64,000 nt of DNA, taken from Maribellus sp. CM-23 (lineage in GTDB: Bacteria > Bacteroidota > Bacteroidia > Bacteroidales > Prolixibacteraceae). Positions 45,077-57,151 of this stretch are shown piece after piece. Positions within the stretch are counted from its first letter, which is position 1. Each line of letters opens with the position of its first letter. The position numbers and the translations under genes are program-made. The stretch lies in the NCBI RefSeq assembly GCF_021354595.1, contig NZ_JADWYJ010000001.1, positions 473,446 through 537,445 of the forward strand. Reading direction: 5' to 3'. A model generated the notes under the pieces. The model was given only the letters and a program-made list of their open reading frames with translations. It did no database searches and was not told the origin of the DNA.

Positions 45077-47887
45077 TTACAGCTCCAGAAGAACAGGATC
45101 GCCCAATCCGATGGATTTTAATTCCGGAAGTTGTGTAGCGGCATCCCCCACCACAACATAGAACATCTGATCCGGCTTGATCAATCGCTGCGCCAGTTCT
45201 TTGTGCATTTCAGGTGTCAGCGACTTAACAAATGCCTCTTCTCTTTTTACATAATCGAAAGGCAGATCGTAAGCACTAATATTGCTCAGCATCGAATGAA
45301 GTGCTCCCAGTGTTTCAAACTCAAGGGCATTCGATTTCACCAGCGCATCTTTGGTAAACTGCAGGTCTTCATCCGAAATACCGGTTCTGTATTTTTCAAT
45401 TTCGTCTTTGAAAATCTGAACCGATTCGCCGGTAGCCGTGGTTCGTACGCTTGAGCTGGCTCTGAACGTTCCGTAATTTTTCCCTCCCGAGAAATAGGTT
45501 CTTGCACCGTAAGTAAAGCCTTTTTCTTCGCGCAGAATCAGGTTCACAATTCCGTTAAAGCTTCCGCCAAGTTTGTAATTCATTACGGTTGCCTGTTCAA
45601 AATCAGCGGAAGACCGTGGAATTGCATAGTGACCGATATTAATTACCGACTGTTTGGCGCCCGGAACATCTACAAAATAAATAGCCGATTTTTCAGGTCC
45701 CTGGGGAACTTCTATTTTTGGGATTTCTACACTAAAAGGTTTCCAGTTGGCCACCAAGGTACCCAAACCAGCCATCACGCGGTCCTGGTCAATTTTTCCG
45801 ACAACATGCATCCGTGCCACCGAAGGAGATACTGATTTATTGTAGAACTCTTTCAGATCATCCATCGTGATCGATTCCAGCGATTCGAGCGTGCCGCTTC
45901 CCGGTACCGACAAAATATGATCATCGCTGTAAACCAGCTTGTCAAAAGCCAGGCTCGCCAGATAATTCGGATTCGCCTGGTTGCGTTTAATGTTGTTGAT
46001 CATCCGAAGTTTGGTCAACTCAAACTGTTCTTCATCCCAACGTGGCTCCAACAAGATTTCTTCCACCAACGCCAGTGTTTTTTCGTAGTTCCGGGTCAGG
46101 CAATTCACATACACCGTCATATTTTCGGTTCCGGAATAAACTCCGATGCGCGCTCCCAACAAGTCGATCTCTTCTTCCAGTTCTTCTGGTGTTTTGGTGG
46201 CGGTACCTTCGGTAAGCATACTGGCCAGGAAACTGGCAACGCCTGCTTTTTCTTTCGATTCAAGAATGTGTCCGCCGTCCATAACTATGGAATACTGAAT
46301 CAACGGAAGCTCGTCGTGCTTAATGCCCAGCACCTTCATTCCGTTTTCCGTTTTATCCGTCCAAACAGCCGGCACGGTAATTTCCGGATCCTGGCCTTTG
46401 GCGGGTTCTACCGAGCGGTCGAAGCTGGACGGTGTTTTCCCGATCACTTCTTCTTCAGCAATGGCTGACTGATCTACTTCTGTAGCAGTCAAAACATCTT
46501 CTTCAACAATACCGGCATCTACCGAATTTTCGGCGATTAAATCAACCTGTTCTTTCGGAACAAAACTGGTTGCGAGGTAAGGTTTGTTTTTTATATAAGT
46601 TTCGTAAACCCGGTTAATATCCTCGATGGTCACCGCCTTAATTTTCTCAATATCCTGCTCGATATAACCGGGCGACCCGGTAAATTCGTTGTACATAGCC
46701 AACTGGAAAGACTTGTACAATATCGAACTCATGCCGTTGTAAAACTGTGTTTCAAGCCCTGCTTTGTGTTTTTCGAGGTCTCTTTCGGTAATTCCCTCTT
46801 CTTCAAAAAGTTTAAAAGCATCAAAAACGGCTGTTTCCACTTCGGCCAGACTAGTGCCGGCATTGGCATTGACCGACACGGTGAACTGACCCGCCAGTTC
46901 CATTGAATTGTTGTAAACTCCGGCACGCGGAGCCAGTTTTTTGTCTTTTACAATTACCCGGTAAAACGGCGACTTCTTGCCATCTCCCAGAACACGGGCA
47001 AGAAAATCAAGTGCATAAGCATCATCACAATATTCCTCCACCGAAGGCCAGATCATCGTTAACTGCGGTGTTTTGGCAAAACTGTCTTCGTGATAAAGCT
47101 TTTTTATTTCTGCCAGTGTTACCCGCTGAGGCTCCAAATCTTCTACTTTTTCACCCCCCGGGATTTCACCAAAGTACTTTTCAACCAGTGGTTTCACATC
47201 TTCCGGTTCAAAATCGCCCGCCAGCACAATGGTTGTATTGTTAGGCACATAATATTTTGCATGAAATTCTTTTACATCGTCAACCGTTGCATTAAACAGG
47301 TCTTCCATTTCGCCAATAACGGTCCAGCTGTATGGGTGCCCTTCAGGATAAAGATTCGTGGCAATCAGCCAGCTGTTATAACCATACGGACGGTTATCGT
47401 ACGACTGACGTTTTTCGTTTTGAACCACATTTTGCTGGTTGGCAAAAGCCGACTTGGTAACGGTATTCTCGAGGTAGCCCATACGGTCGGACTCCATCCA
47501 AAGCACCATTTCCAGTGCATTTCGCGGAACAACTTCGTAATAAATGGTTTGGTCGTTTCCGGTTCCACCGTTGAGCGTTCCACCGGCCGACTGGATTTTT
47601 TTGAAGAATTCATCCTGCCCAACATTTTCAGATTCCTGGAACATCATGTGTTCAAAAAGATGAGCAAATCCGGTTTTCCCGGGAACTTCGCGGTTCGAAC
47701 CTACGTGGTACATAATTGCCACAGCAACAATCGGATCCGATTTATCTTGGTGCAAAATAACGCTGAGGCCGTTATCTAACTGGTACTGCTCATAAGGCAC
47801 GGAAAGTTTTTCATCACTTTGTTGTCGGTTTGAACATGAGATCAAACTAAGAACAACTACGATAAGGAGGAGATTTAGTTTTTTCAT
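45077..47887 (-). CDS. Two-unit M16-family metallopeptidase, lipoprotein
   Basis: A 936-residue insulinase-type (M16) zinc protease with a lipoprotein signal (LIVVVLSLISC). The first M16 unit (about 35-480) carries HLFEHMMFQ (HxxEH zinc motif) and a downstream Glu region; the second unit (about 515-930) has the fold but no HxxEH, as in fused M16B proteins such as PqqL and two-part mitochondrial-type peptidases. It should be anchored in the periplasmic face of a membrane and degrade or process peptides. It faces the TldD/TldE pair across a terminator; no peptide precursor gene was seen. Confidence 0.93.
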   Translation of the reverse strand: MKKLNLLLIVVVLSLISCSNRQQSDEKLSVPYEQYQLDNGLSVILHQDKSDPIVAVAIMYHVGSNREVPGKTGFAHLFEHMMFQESENVGQDEFFKKIQSAGGTLNGGTGNDQTIYYEVVPRNALEMVLWMESDRMGYLENTVTKSAFANQQNVVQNEKRQSYDNRPYGYNSWLIATNLYPEGHPYSWTVIGEMEDLFNATVDDVKEFHAKYYVPNNTTIVLAGDFEPEDVKPLVEKYFGEIPGGEKVEDLEPQRVTLAEIKKLYHEDSFAKTPQLTMIWPSVEEYCDDAYALDFLARVLGDGKKSPFYRVIVKDKKLAPRAGVYNNSMELAGQFTVSVNANAGTSLAEVETAVFDAFKLFEEEGITERDLEKHKAGLETQFYNGMSSILYKSFQLAMYNEFTGSPGYIEQDIEKIKAVTIEDINRVYETYIKNKPYLATSFVPKEQVDLIAENSVDAGIVEEDVLTATEVDQSAIAEEEVIGKTPSSFDRSVEPAKGQDPEITVPAVWTDKTENGMKVLGIKHDELPLIQYSIVMDGGHILESKEKAGVASFLASMLTEGTATKTPEELEEEIDLLGARIGVYSGTENMTVYVNCLTRNYEKTLALVEEILLEPRWDEEQFELTKLRMINNIKRNQANPNYLASLAFDKLVYSDDHILSVPGSGTLESLESITMDDLKEFYNKSVSPSVARMHVVGKIDQDRVMAGLGTLVANWKPFSVEIPKIEVPQGPEKSAIYFVDVPGAKQSVINIGHYAIPRSSADFEQATVMNYKLGGSFNGIVNLILREEKGFTYGARTYFSGGKNYGTFRASSSVRTTATGESVQIFKDEIEKYRTGISDEDLQFTKDALVKSNALEFETLGALHSMLSNISAYDLPFDYVKREEAFVKSLTPEMHKELAQRLIKPDQMFYVVVGDAATQLPELKSIGLGDPVLLEL

Positions 47888-48048
47888 GATTAAAAGGAAG
47901 ATTTTTTGTTTTGAACGAAGTTAATATAAAATGGACACGATAAAACTGTTATTACTCATTAAATCAACGAGATGAAATAAAATATATTTTATATTGAGAA
48001 GTTTTATGTTGAACAAAAGTCATTTTCAGGATACGAAAAACAACATAC

Positions 48049-48082
48049 AAAGAGAGGTCAAAACTACATTCGACCTCTCTTT
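48049..48082 (-). terminator. Probable terminator of the gene ending at 48132
   Basis: An 11-bp perfect stem (48049-48059 with 48072-48082) lies 50 bp after the minus-strand stop codon. A stronger T-run follows on the plus strand than on the minus strand, so its direction is uncertain. Confidence 0.5.
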
Positions 48083-48131
48083 TTCTATATTCCGCGTCAG
48101 GTGTGGTAAAAAAAATGATTCAGCTACACTG

Positions 48132-48644
48132 TTACTTTTGGGATAAGGTTGCAATATACCATCCGTCGGCGGTTGTACTTTGCGAAAAGGTTGCATTCAT
48201 ATGGTGGGCAATGACCTCAATTATTCCGTACGAGCAATTCAGAAAATCCTGGTAGGTAACGTCAAACATTGGCCCCTGCTTGAAAGAGAGGTCTACATTC
48301 ATTAACTGGAAGGTGATACTTTTCCCGCTTTGCTTCACAATCTGCATTTGATTGTCAGGATGAAGCCCGGCCAGAATGTACATCATCCGGGTTACCAGTA
48401 CCGGGAAACCATCTTCGGGATTCCAGTAAGCACTAAACTTTTTTCCTATATACCTTCCGTATTCTTCAGGACTCAGGCCCTGAGACTTTGCAAAACTGAT
48501 ACCGCTTACCGCATAAGCTACCACGTGACTGTATAAAACTTCGCATTTTTGCTCATCGGTCAGCTCAGGAGCCACAAATTTCTCCTGGCTCAACAAAACA
48601 TTGCCTGCCAGAACAAGTGCAATAATCAAGGTCAATAATTTCAT
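48132..48644 (-). CDS. Exported protein of unknown function
   Basis: A 170-residue protein with a signal peptide (1-19, MKLLTLIIALVLAGNVLLSQ). The mature part is mixed helix and strand with no catalytic or Cys motif: it has one cysteine, in the segment FVAPELTDEQKCEVL, and many aromatic residues near the C-terminus. The ATG at 48644 is preferred because the 16 upstream codons would bury the signal. It lies 62 bp downstream of another unknown exported protein and 930 bp below an AraC/TPR regulator, all on the minus strand. No family was recognised. Confidence 0.65.
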   Translation of the reverse strand: MKLLTLIIALVLAGNVLLSQEKFVAPELTDEQKCEVLYSHVVAYAVSGISFAKSQGLSPEEYGRYIGKKFSAYWNPEDGFPVLVTRMMYILAGLHPDNQMQIVKQSGKSITFQLMNVDLSFKQGPMFDVTYQDFLNCSYGIIEVIAHHMNATFSQSTTADGWYIATLSQK

Positions 48645-48706
48645 CGGCTTATAATTGTTTGTTTTATGTCGTAACAAATTGAACTCACACATCCTTCAGC
48701 GGATCA

Positions 48707-49423
48707 TCATTTTGATTTATAATGCCCGAAACCGGGTCCGTTCGGACTAACATAATCGTGATAAAAGAAAGAATACGGAGGCACATCTCCTGTATTCACC
48801 ACCTGCACCACAACCAGATCGGGCCAAAATACCGAAGCCAGGCCAATCTCTTTTCCCTCGTGGTTGTACCAAACCCCGTCTTCCATTGTATCACCTTCCT
48901 TTACCGAAACCAGCTTTCGAAACGACGACCATGGCTGACCAGCCGACTCTCCAAAATAATGAAAGGTAATCCAGCCATTTGTTCCTGCAAAAGTGGGCGG
49001 ATAAACCCCTTCTTTGCTGATGATTCCATCGTTCCAGTGAGCCACCAACCTTGTGTCCAGCAAATCACCCGGCATTAACTCGGGGAAATAATGCCACTGA
49101 AAACCATTTTCCATTTCCAGGTAATATTTCTCAACTACCATGTCCCAGAACGCTTCACCTTCTCCCCGGTAAACCGTATCTCTAAAGTGCGGCCATCCAT
49201 AGTAATAATGATCGCCAAGCAACATATTGATTGTATATCCTGTAAATGCCTGTGCCTGCCAGTTAAAACCCCATTCATCAAAGCCGGTCAGTTTCTCATT
49301 TCCCTTATTCCCGCTTTTCAGGGAAAGATCTTCAACCGATTCGTTCAAAACTCCTTCCGAACAGGAAAAGAGAAATAAAAGCAGGCCTGCAAAAATTCCG
49401 ATTAAGTAAATTACTCGTTTCAT
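48707..49423 (-). CDS. Lipoprotein of unknown function, aromatic-rich
   Basis: A 238-residue lipoprotein (signal LIGIFAGLLLFLFSC, Cys about 21). The mature part is unusually rich in Trp, Tyr, Phe and His (for example GFNWQAQAFTGYT, DHYYYGWPHF, NGFQWHYFP), which suggests a beta-rich surface ligand-binding protein, but no family was recognised. It is probably in one unit with the exported protein 62 bp downstream. The AraC/TPR membrane regulator encoded 151 bp upstream on the same strand may control it; this is inference. Confidence 0.65.
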   Translation of the reverse strand: MKRVIYLIGIFAGLLLFLFSCSEGVLNESVEDLSLKSGNKGNEKLTGFDEWGFNWQAQAFTGYTINMLLGDHYYYGWPHFRDTVYRGEGEAFWDMVVEKYYLEMENGFQWHYFPELMPGDLLDTRLVAHWNDGIISKEGVYPPTFAGTNGWITFHYFGESAGQPWSSFRKLVSVKEGDTMEDGVWYNHEGKEIGLASVFWPDLVVVQVVNTGDVPPYSFFYHDYVSPNGPGFGHYKSK

Positions 49424-49574
49424 GATTGTTTGATTTTAAGTCTATGAAACAAAGTTCCGGCTTTCGGCAACCTGCCACTTATCAAGCAACGTACATAAAC
49501 TATCAATTTTGAAGCAGGCATTTAAATTTTGAAGCATGCCCTCTTTCACAGGTATTTCAATGAACTATCTGTGT

Positions 49575-51425
49575 TTAATTGGGAAACAAAACTCCCACGC
49601 CTTTTGCAATTTCCTGAAAGGCCGAAGACGCATGCAAAGCATAAAAATCGGGATAAGTAAGCATTACCGGCAGATCCTCATTCTTGTACCGGTAGGCAAT
49701 GTCAAGGTATTCCAGGGCGCCTTTTTCATCATCGATCAACATTTCTACTGTAGAAATAATCACCGGGTTGGAGCAAAAGCGAGGTTCGTTTTGCTTCGCC
49801 TTACTTAGGTAAAACTTAAAGCAATCCTGAAATGCATAATCGTCGTAGCACTTCCCAAGCTCATCGTTTCCCAGAATCGACTGCAACTTTTGCCAGGCTT
49901 CCACCGCTTTATCGGGAAAACCTGCCTTAAAATAAACAAAGCCAATTCCATTGTAGGCAAATCCATAGTTGGGGTTCAGTTCAATAACATCGTTGTACTT
50001 TTCAATCGCTTTCTCAAAATCCCCGGCGATATAATATCTTTCGGCCACCACACATCCAACTGCCGGGTTCACCGGATCTAATGCTTCGGCGGTTGCTGCT
50101 TCATCAATTGCCCATTTGTAAGCGCCTTTTACCACGTAATAATTCGACAAGGTTAAATGCGCGCCAACATTCGAAGGGTCCAGCTTCAGCGCTTTGGCGG
50201 CCAGGTCTTTCATCAACTCCCAGTCCCAATCCATTTTACCGGCAAGGTTTGCCTGCGTGGTGTACACCTCGGCCAGCGACTGATCCAGCGCATAGGCTTT
50301 CTGAATGGCTTTTCGTGCATTCTCGCGGTTTCTGAATTTCTCTTCGTTATCAAGGATCAAAGTATTGATCGCCAGATAAGTCTCAGCCAGAGTGACGTAA
50401 GCCGGAGCAAAACCCGGATCTTTTTCGATTGATTTGTCCAGGTACTCCAGTGCTTTCTGCAACGAATAATACCGTGTTCTCTGCGAATTCCAAAGATGGC
50501 GGCCACGTAAATACAAATCATAGGCCTCTGCATCCACCTTTTTCTTTCGGACCTTCTGATCGGGTTTTACCACCGAAAATATCTCTTCTGCAATTTCGCT
50601 CGACACATTGTGGACCAGCTCAAGGATATTTGCCGCTCCCTGGTCGTAACTATTGGCCCAAATGTGTTTTTCCTCCGGGAAAGGCTCGATCAGCTGCACC
50701 ACCACCCGCAAGGTGTCTTTGCTCGAAAGCAGGGAGCCTTCCAGTAAAAGAGTAACGCCCAGCTCTTTGGCCACCTCTGAATACAATTTAGTTTCCCCCT
50801 TGTATTTCATGGCCGATCCTCTTGATATTACCCGGATCGATTCGTTCTGCGAAAGCTCCAGCGTTATCGCTTCGGTAATTCCATCGGCCAGGTATTCCTT
50901 GTCGTTGTTCTCCGAAAGGTCGAGCAAAGGAAGCACCGCAATGGACGCCCCCGAATATTTCGACTGCGAGCTATTGTTATTTACCCCCATAAAATAGGTG
51001 GCCAGAATAATCATCACAAAGAGACCGCCGGCCAGTGCCGTTTTTCGCTGGCGCCGGTTTTTCCCGCGTCCTTCACGCCCAACAACCAGCGAATTGCCCA
51101 AATCCGGCTGCTTTTTGTATTCTCCGGGAGTGGTTCCAAAGTAATCGAGAAAGCATTTATTAAAATAGGAAGGACTGCTAAAACCTACCTGGTAAGCAAT
51201 TTCAGATGCAGTAAGATCTTTGTCTCGCAATAGCTCGGCGCCTTTCTGAAGCCTGATTTCGCGAATAAACTGATTGATGGATTTTCCGCTTGTTGCCTTT
51301 ACTTTTCTTAAAACCTGCGACCTGCTTAATCCCAATTCAGAAGCCAAATCATTTACTCCAAACTTTTCGTTCTGAATATGGGTTAATACAATTTGTTCAA
51401 CCTTATTGGAAAATACTTCCGACAT
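49575..51425 (-). CDS. Membrane-spanning AraC-type regulator with TPR domain
   Basis: A 616-residue regulator. An N-terminal AraC/XylS helix-turn-helix pair (about 12-105; LASELGLSRSQVLRKVKA and ASEIAYQVGFSSPSYFNKCF) is followed by one membrane helix (about 131-150, AGGLFVMIILATYFMGV). A periplasmic FlgO/TolB-like domain (IAVLPLLDLSENNDKEYLADG) and several TPRs (about 310-600) complete it. The topology matches CadC/ToxR-type one-component sensors, here with an AraC DNA-binding domain. The ATG at 51425 is chosen; TTG at 51434 is the alternative. Likely targets are the two exported unknown genes downstream or the acetylesterase upstream. Confidence 0.88.
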   Translation of the reverse strand: MSEVFSNKVEQIVLTHIQNEKFGVNDLASELGLSRSQVLRKVKATSGKSINQFIREIRLQKGAELLRDKDLTASEIAYQVGFSSPSYFNKCFLDYFGTTPGEYKKQPDLGNSLVVGREGRGKNRRQRKTALAGGLFVMIILATYFMGVNNNSSQSKYSGASIAVLPLLDLSENNDKEYLADGITEAITLELSQNESIRVISRGSAMKYKGETKLYSEVAKELGVTLLLEGSLLSSKDTLRVVVQLIEPFPEEKHIWANSYDQGAANILELVHNVSSEIAEEIFSVVKPDQKVRKKKVDAEAYDLYLRGRHLWNSQRTRYYSLQKALEYLDKSIEKDPGFAPAYVTLAETYLAINTLILDNEEKFRNRENARKAIQKAYALDQSLAEVYTTQANLAGKMDWDWELMKDLAAKALKLDPSNVGAHLTLSNYYVVKGAYKWAIDEAATAEALDPVNPAVGCVVAERYYIAGDFEKAIEKYNDVIELNPNYGFAYNGIGFVYFKAGFPDKAVEAWQKLQSILGNDELGKCYDDYAFQDCFKFYLSKAKQNEPRFCSNPVIISTVEMLIDDEKGALEYLDIAYRYKNEDLPVMLTYPDFYALHASSAFQEIAKGVGVLFPN

Positions 51426-51636
51426 AAGCCCCAACTAGTTAAGCATAGCAATCATTCTCTTCAATTTAGTGATTTTAATAGTGAATTACCAGAAATGAGC
51501 CATACGGAACCCCATAAGCATCGCACTTCAACAATGCCCTTCCGAAAAAATGAAATAAAAAGTAGAATTGTAAAAATCAGGCCAAGATTATGATCATTAC
51601 TCCACTATCCGCACAAACTGATTCCTGCGGAAATGT

Positions 51637-52932
51637 TTATTTCAGGTAATCGTTTATAAAATCGAGACGAGGCTGAAAAATAGTCTCTTCCCATTGTTTC
51701 TGAAATTTCTTTTGCTCCAGGGCGTGCGCACGATACGGTGTTACCAATACGGTCTTTTCTCCTTTTGCCTGATTGATTGCAGCATATATTCCGGTTGGCG
51801 GGCAAGTATAATCAATCAGACCGATTTCAATCACCAAGGTTGCTTTTGATCCTTTTATGATATGAGCTGCATCGAAATACGGATACGTTTCCAGCATTTT
51901 CTCTTGGTCTTTTGAAAAAGCAAAAGGTTTGGGCCATCCTCCGGCTTCATCATGGAGGGTTCTGCCAAAATCGCACATGGCCGGCACAACTGCCACTGCC
52001 GCACTCACCCGGTTGTCCAAGCCCGCAGCTGCCAGTGTCTGTCCCCCTCCCTGGCTTTCTCCGATCACCAAAATGCGTTTGCCATCCCATTCAGGTTGAC
52101 TGCACAAAAAGTCGAGCGTACGCAAAAAACGCAGGTACATCCCGCGAAAATAATTTTCGTCGCGGTTCCCGGCTCCAACCTCCCAGTAGTGATTCAACTC
52201 TCCTTCTTCCAACCCGTCGTAATATTCCTGCGGCTGACCATTCAGCATACCGTGGGCATTTAAATCGAACGACAAAGCCCCTTTTCCCATTTGAGCGTAT
52301 TTCAGAGCGGTTTCAGCTCTTGACAAACACCAATGTCCCTTTACTCCTGCAGCATGCAAATACAGTACAATCGGAAGCGAGCCGGGCGCAGCGTTCTCAG
52401 GTTTGGCAAAATACCCGCGAGCCGGTTTCGGGCCCAGGCAATTGATCTCCACATCAGAGCAAATAAAACCAGCCGCTTCAGATGATACGGGTGCGCTTTC
52501 GATCTCTACGGCCAAAGCCCTTAATTCCTTTTTTTGCCGGTTCCAGTAACGGTCAAAATCCTTGGGTCGTTTTGTGGCCGGAGAAAAACCTTCCGGATCA
52601 GTTACAAAACCGGTGGATGTTACTACATCTCCTGCTTTTACGCTAAATATCATCGATGTTGGCTTGTCAAATCTCTCGTCCAGCAAAACCAGTTCCTCCC
52701 CGGGCGTTTTAATTGGCTTCCATTCTGCTTTTTCCGAAAAGTTTGTATCCACTTTCACCAGAATTGAATCTGTTTCCACCTCACTAACCAGCAAACTAAC
52801 TTTTACTTTTTCTCCTTTCGAATAGATACCGTCTGCATTGCTTTGTTTCAGTACAACATTTTGGGCCAGGGAAACAAAAACTGCCAGCAAAGTAAAAACC
52901 GCGGCAAGGGTCAGGTGTTTGATTTTATTCAT
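51637..52932 (-). CDS. Exported acetyl-xylan-esterase-like hydrolase (AXE1 family)
   Basis: A 431-residue secreted hydrolase with a signal peptide (1-24, ending VSLAQ) and an N-terminal beta-sandwich-like region (25-115). The AXE1 alpha/beta-hydrolase domain follows, with the oxyanion region YLHAAGVKGHW, nucleophile GESQGGGQT, an Asp in GLIDYTCPP and the C-terminal His in YRAHALEQ. The triad is complete. The family removes acetyl groups from xylan and other sugars (CE7). It lies 71 bp below a GT87-like membrane protein on the same strand. No xylanase is nearby, so the substrate is open. Confidence 0.85.
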   Translation of the reverse strand: MNKIKHLTLAAVFTLLAVFVSLAQNVVLKQSNADGIYSKGEKVKVSLLVSEVETDSILVKVDTNFSEKAEWKPIKTPGEELVLLDERFDKPTSMIFSVKAGDVVTSTGFVTDPEGFSPATKRPKDFDRYWNRQKKELRALAVEIESAPVSSEAAGFICSDVEINCLGPKPARGYFAKPENAAPGSLPIVLYLHAAGVKGHWCLSRAETALKYAQMGKGALSFDLNAHGMLNGQPQEYYDGLEEGELNHYWEVGAGNRDENYFRGMYLRFLRTLDFLCSQPEWDGKRILVIGESQGGGQTLAAAGLDNRVSAAVAVVPAMCDFGRTLHDEAGGWPKPFAFSKDQEKMLETYPYFDAAHIIKGSKATLVIEIGLIDYTCPPTGIYAAINQAKGEKTVLVTPYRAHALEQKKFQKQWEETIFQPRLDFINDYLK

Positions 52933-53003
52933 GGTAAAATTTATCTGATTTTCGGATGCTGAAAATACGCCTATTTCGATTGTCCGCAAAGGCTTTCCCC
53001 GGT

Positions 53004-54176
53004 TTATTTACTTTTCAGGCTAAACACGCGGGCTCCAAAAGTAAACGAGAACATCCTTATCCAGGTAAGCAAGAACAACACAAGGTTCAATCCTAAAGTA
53101 TAATACAAAAACCGCATCAGGGCTTTGGGAAAAATTGCATCGATCGGAACCAGTATAATCAGGAAAAAATTAAGCCACAAAAGTATTTTGTCGAATACAG
53201 GTTTTGGCCCGGAAAGATACCACAAAACTAGTCCGGCCATTGCAATTACATAGGTATGTTTTTCGGCGGTGGTGCTAAACAGAATTACCCAGCCCAACAG
53301 AATGCCAAGCACCTGTGTTCTGAAAGTAACTTCGTGGTATCTTTTGTAATTCAACAGTGTGCCCGCACAAATAAACAACAAAGATATTCCCTGAATATAA
53401 GCTACATGATCTACTGCACTTTTGTATCCCAACAGATACAGCAAACGATAGATCACCTCAAAATCCAGGGGATTGTGCCGCTCCCCGATAGCCGTAAACC
53501 ACGATTGATAGTAACTCAGCAGTTGTGAGCCCGGGATTTTAATTAACGGCACAAAAAACAAGCCCGCCAATAACAATACAGCAACGACCGCATTTCGCGT
53601 AAAGCGCTTGTAAAACAACAAGGTGGCCAATTGTATCAAACCGTAAATTTTGGAGAAGCCTGAAAACGACAGCAGTAAAATACCGTACATGAACTGGTTT
53701 CGTTCCAGCATCGAATAGACCAGCATAAAAAGGGATGCCACCAACAAATTTGACTGAAAATAAACCAAATCCGTCAGCGCAATCGGAAACAAAAACCAGA
53801 AAACAAAACGTTTCTTTTTAAAATCAAACTGTGGTGCCGGAAGTGCAAAAACAGCCAGGAAAAACAAAGAATAGTTGAAAGCATTCCACAGCACAGCTCC
53901 TAACCACGAAGGCAAAAAGGCAAAAACCGAGAAAAACACAGAGAACACTGGGCCATAAATGTACTGGTCGAGCGGATGCTGCCAGTTGGCGTATGGATCG
54001 ATATTGTTCCAAAAATCGAGCGTTCCGAACTTATACACCAGAAAAACCTTGTAGCGCTCGTCCATTACCTTGGCTGTAGTAACCAGCAACACCAGAACAA
54101 AACCCACCCAAAAGATAAACCTGCGCGAAGCAAACAGTTGACTGATTATTTTTCCGGTCTTGTCAGGAAAAAGCAT
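53004..54176 (-). CDS. GT87/DUF2029-like polytopic membrane protein
   Basis: A 390-residue inner-membrane protein with about ten hydrophobic helices, starting FIFWVGFVLVLLVTT. A periplasmic loop carries the Asp-containing segment FWNNIDPYANWQHP typical of polyprenyl-phosphate-mannose-dependent (GT-C, DUF2029/GT87) transferases, followed by YIYGPVFSVFFS. Such enzymes transfer mannose from a lipid carrier outside the membrane, and the acceptor here is unknown. It is the first gene of a possible two-gene unit with the acetylesterase-like gene. The alternative is another GT-C protein of O-antigen or lipid type. Confidence 0.75.
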   Translation of the reverse strand: MLFPDKTGKIISQLFASRRFIFWVGFVLVLLVTTAKVMDERYKVFLVYKFGTLDFWNNIDPYANWQHPLDQYIYGPVFSVFFSVFAFLPSWLGAVLWNAFNYSLFFLAVFALPAPQFDFKKKRFVFWFLFPIALTDLVYFQSNLLVASLFMLVYSMLERNQFMYGILLLSFSGFSKIYGLIQLATLLFYKRFTRNAVVAVLLLAGLFFVPLIKIPGSQLLSYYQSWFTAIGERHNPLDFEVIYRLLYLLGYKSAVDHVAYIQGISLLFICAGTLLNYKRYHEVTFRTQVLGILLGWVILFSTTAEKHTYVIAMAGLVLWYLSGPKPVFDKILLWLNFFLIILVPIDAIFPKALMRFLYYTLGLNLVLFLLTWIRMFSFTFGARVFSLKSK

Positions 54177-54277
54177 TCTGCAATAGTTAAGTAGTTTTGA
54201 AGATGAAAATTACGGATTTCTAAGCACTATTGTCCGATTAGATTATCTACTTATAAGAAGATTCTTTTTACCAATCT

Positions 54278-54482
54278 TTGGCTTATCAGCCGGATTTTAC
54301 TCTTTGTCTTAGCACAAAGAGTAAACAGAAAAGCCAAGGCTGCGCCCGCTTCGCTCGAAAAACTACGTATTGCCGGCTAATAGTTCGGAACTCCCCCGAA
54401 TACTCGGGGTCAAACAGCCGAACTCTTTTAACGCCGTCTTCACTTGTTTTTCGGCTCACCGACCGAGGCCAACCTATGTAAT
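54278..54482. repeat. Probable dispersed intergenic repeat element
   Basis: A non-coding block of about 200 bp in the gap between the GT87 and katG genes (54177-54609). It begins with a perfect inverted repeat TACTCTTTGT (54298-54307) / ACAAAGAGTA (54314-54323). It continues with GC-rich stretches such as GGCTGCGCCCGCTTCGCTCG near 54350 and GACCGAGGCCAACCTATG near 54470. Similar blocks are familiar as multi-copy intergenic sequences in Bacteroidota genomes, from memory only. The 67-codon open frames on both strands are not credible proteins. Confidence 0.55.
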
Positions 54483-54559
54483 TTGTCACACTTCCTTCCT
54501 ATTCCAGAATAAAGGTTTAAAACATTTGTAAGAGGATGATATTACACCTGCATAAAACA

Positions 54560-54589
54560 GAAAAGGTGGATCTTTCGAACCACCTTTTC
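54560..54589 (-). terminator. Terminator of katG
   Basis: GAAAAGGTGG (54560-54569) pairs perfectly with CCACCTTTTC (54580-54589). It is 21 bp after the katG stop, with a T-rich tract following in minus-strand reading. Confidence 0.65.
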
Positions 54590-54609
54590 CATTCTATGTA
54601 TCTTTTTTA

Positions 54610-57151
<2,542 letters not shown>

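Noticed and set aside
42010..47887. RiPP biosynthetic cluster, since TldD/TldE and M16 proteases can process peptide precursors
   Set aside because: No precursor peptide, maturase or dedicated exporter gene is present, and the M16 gene is convergent and separated by a strong terminator.
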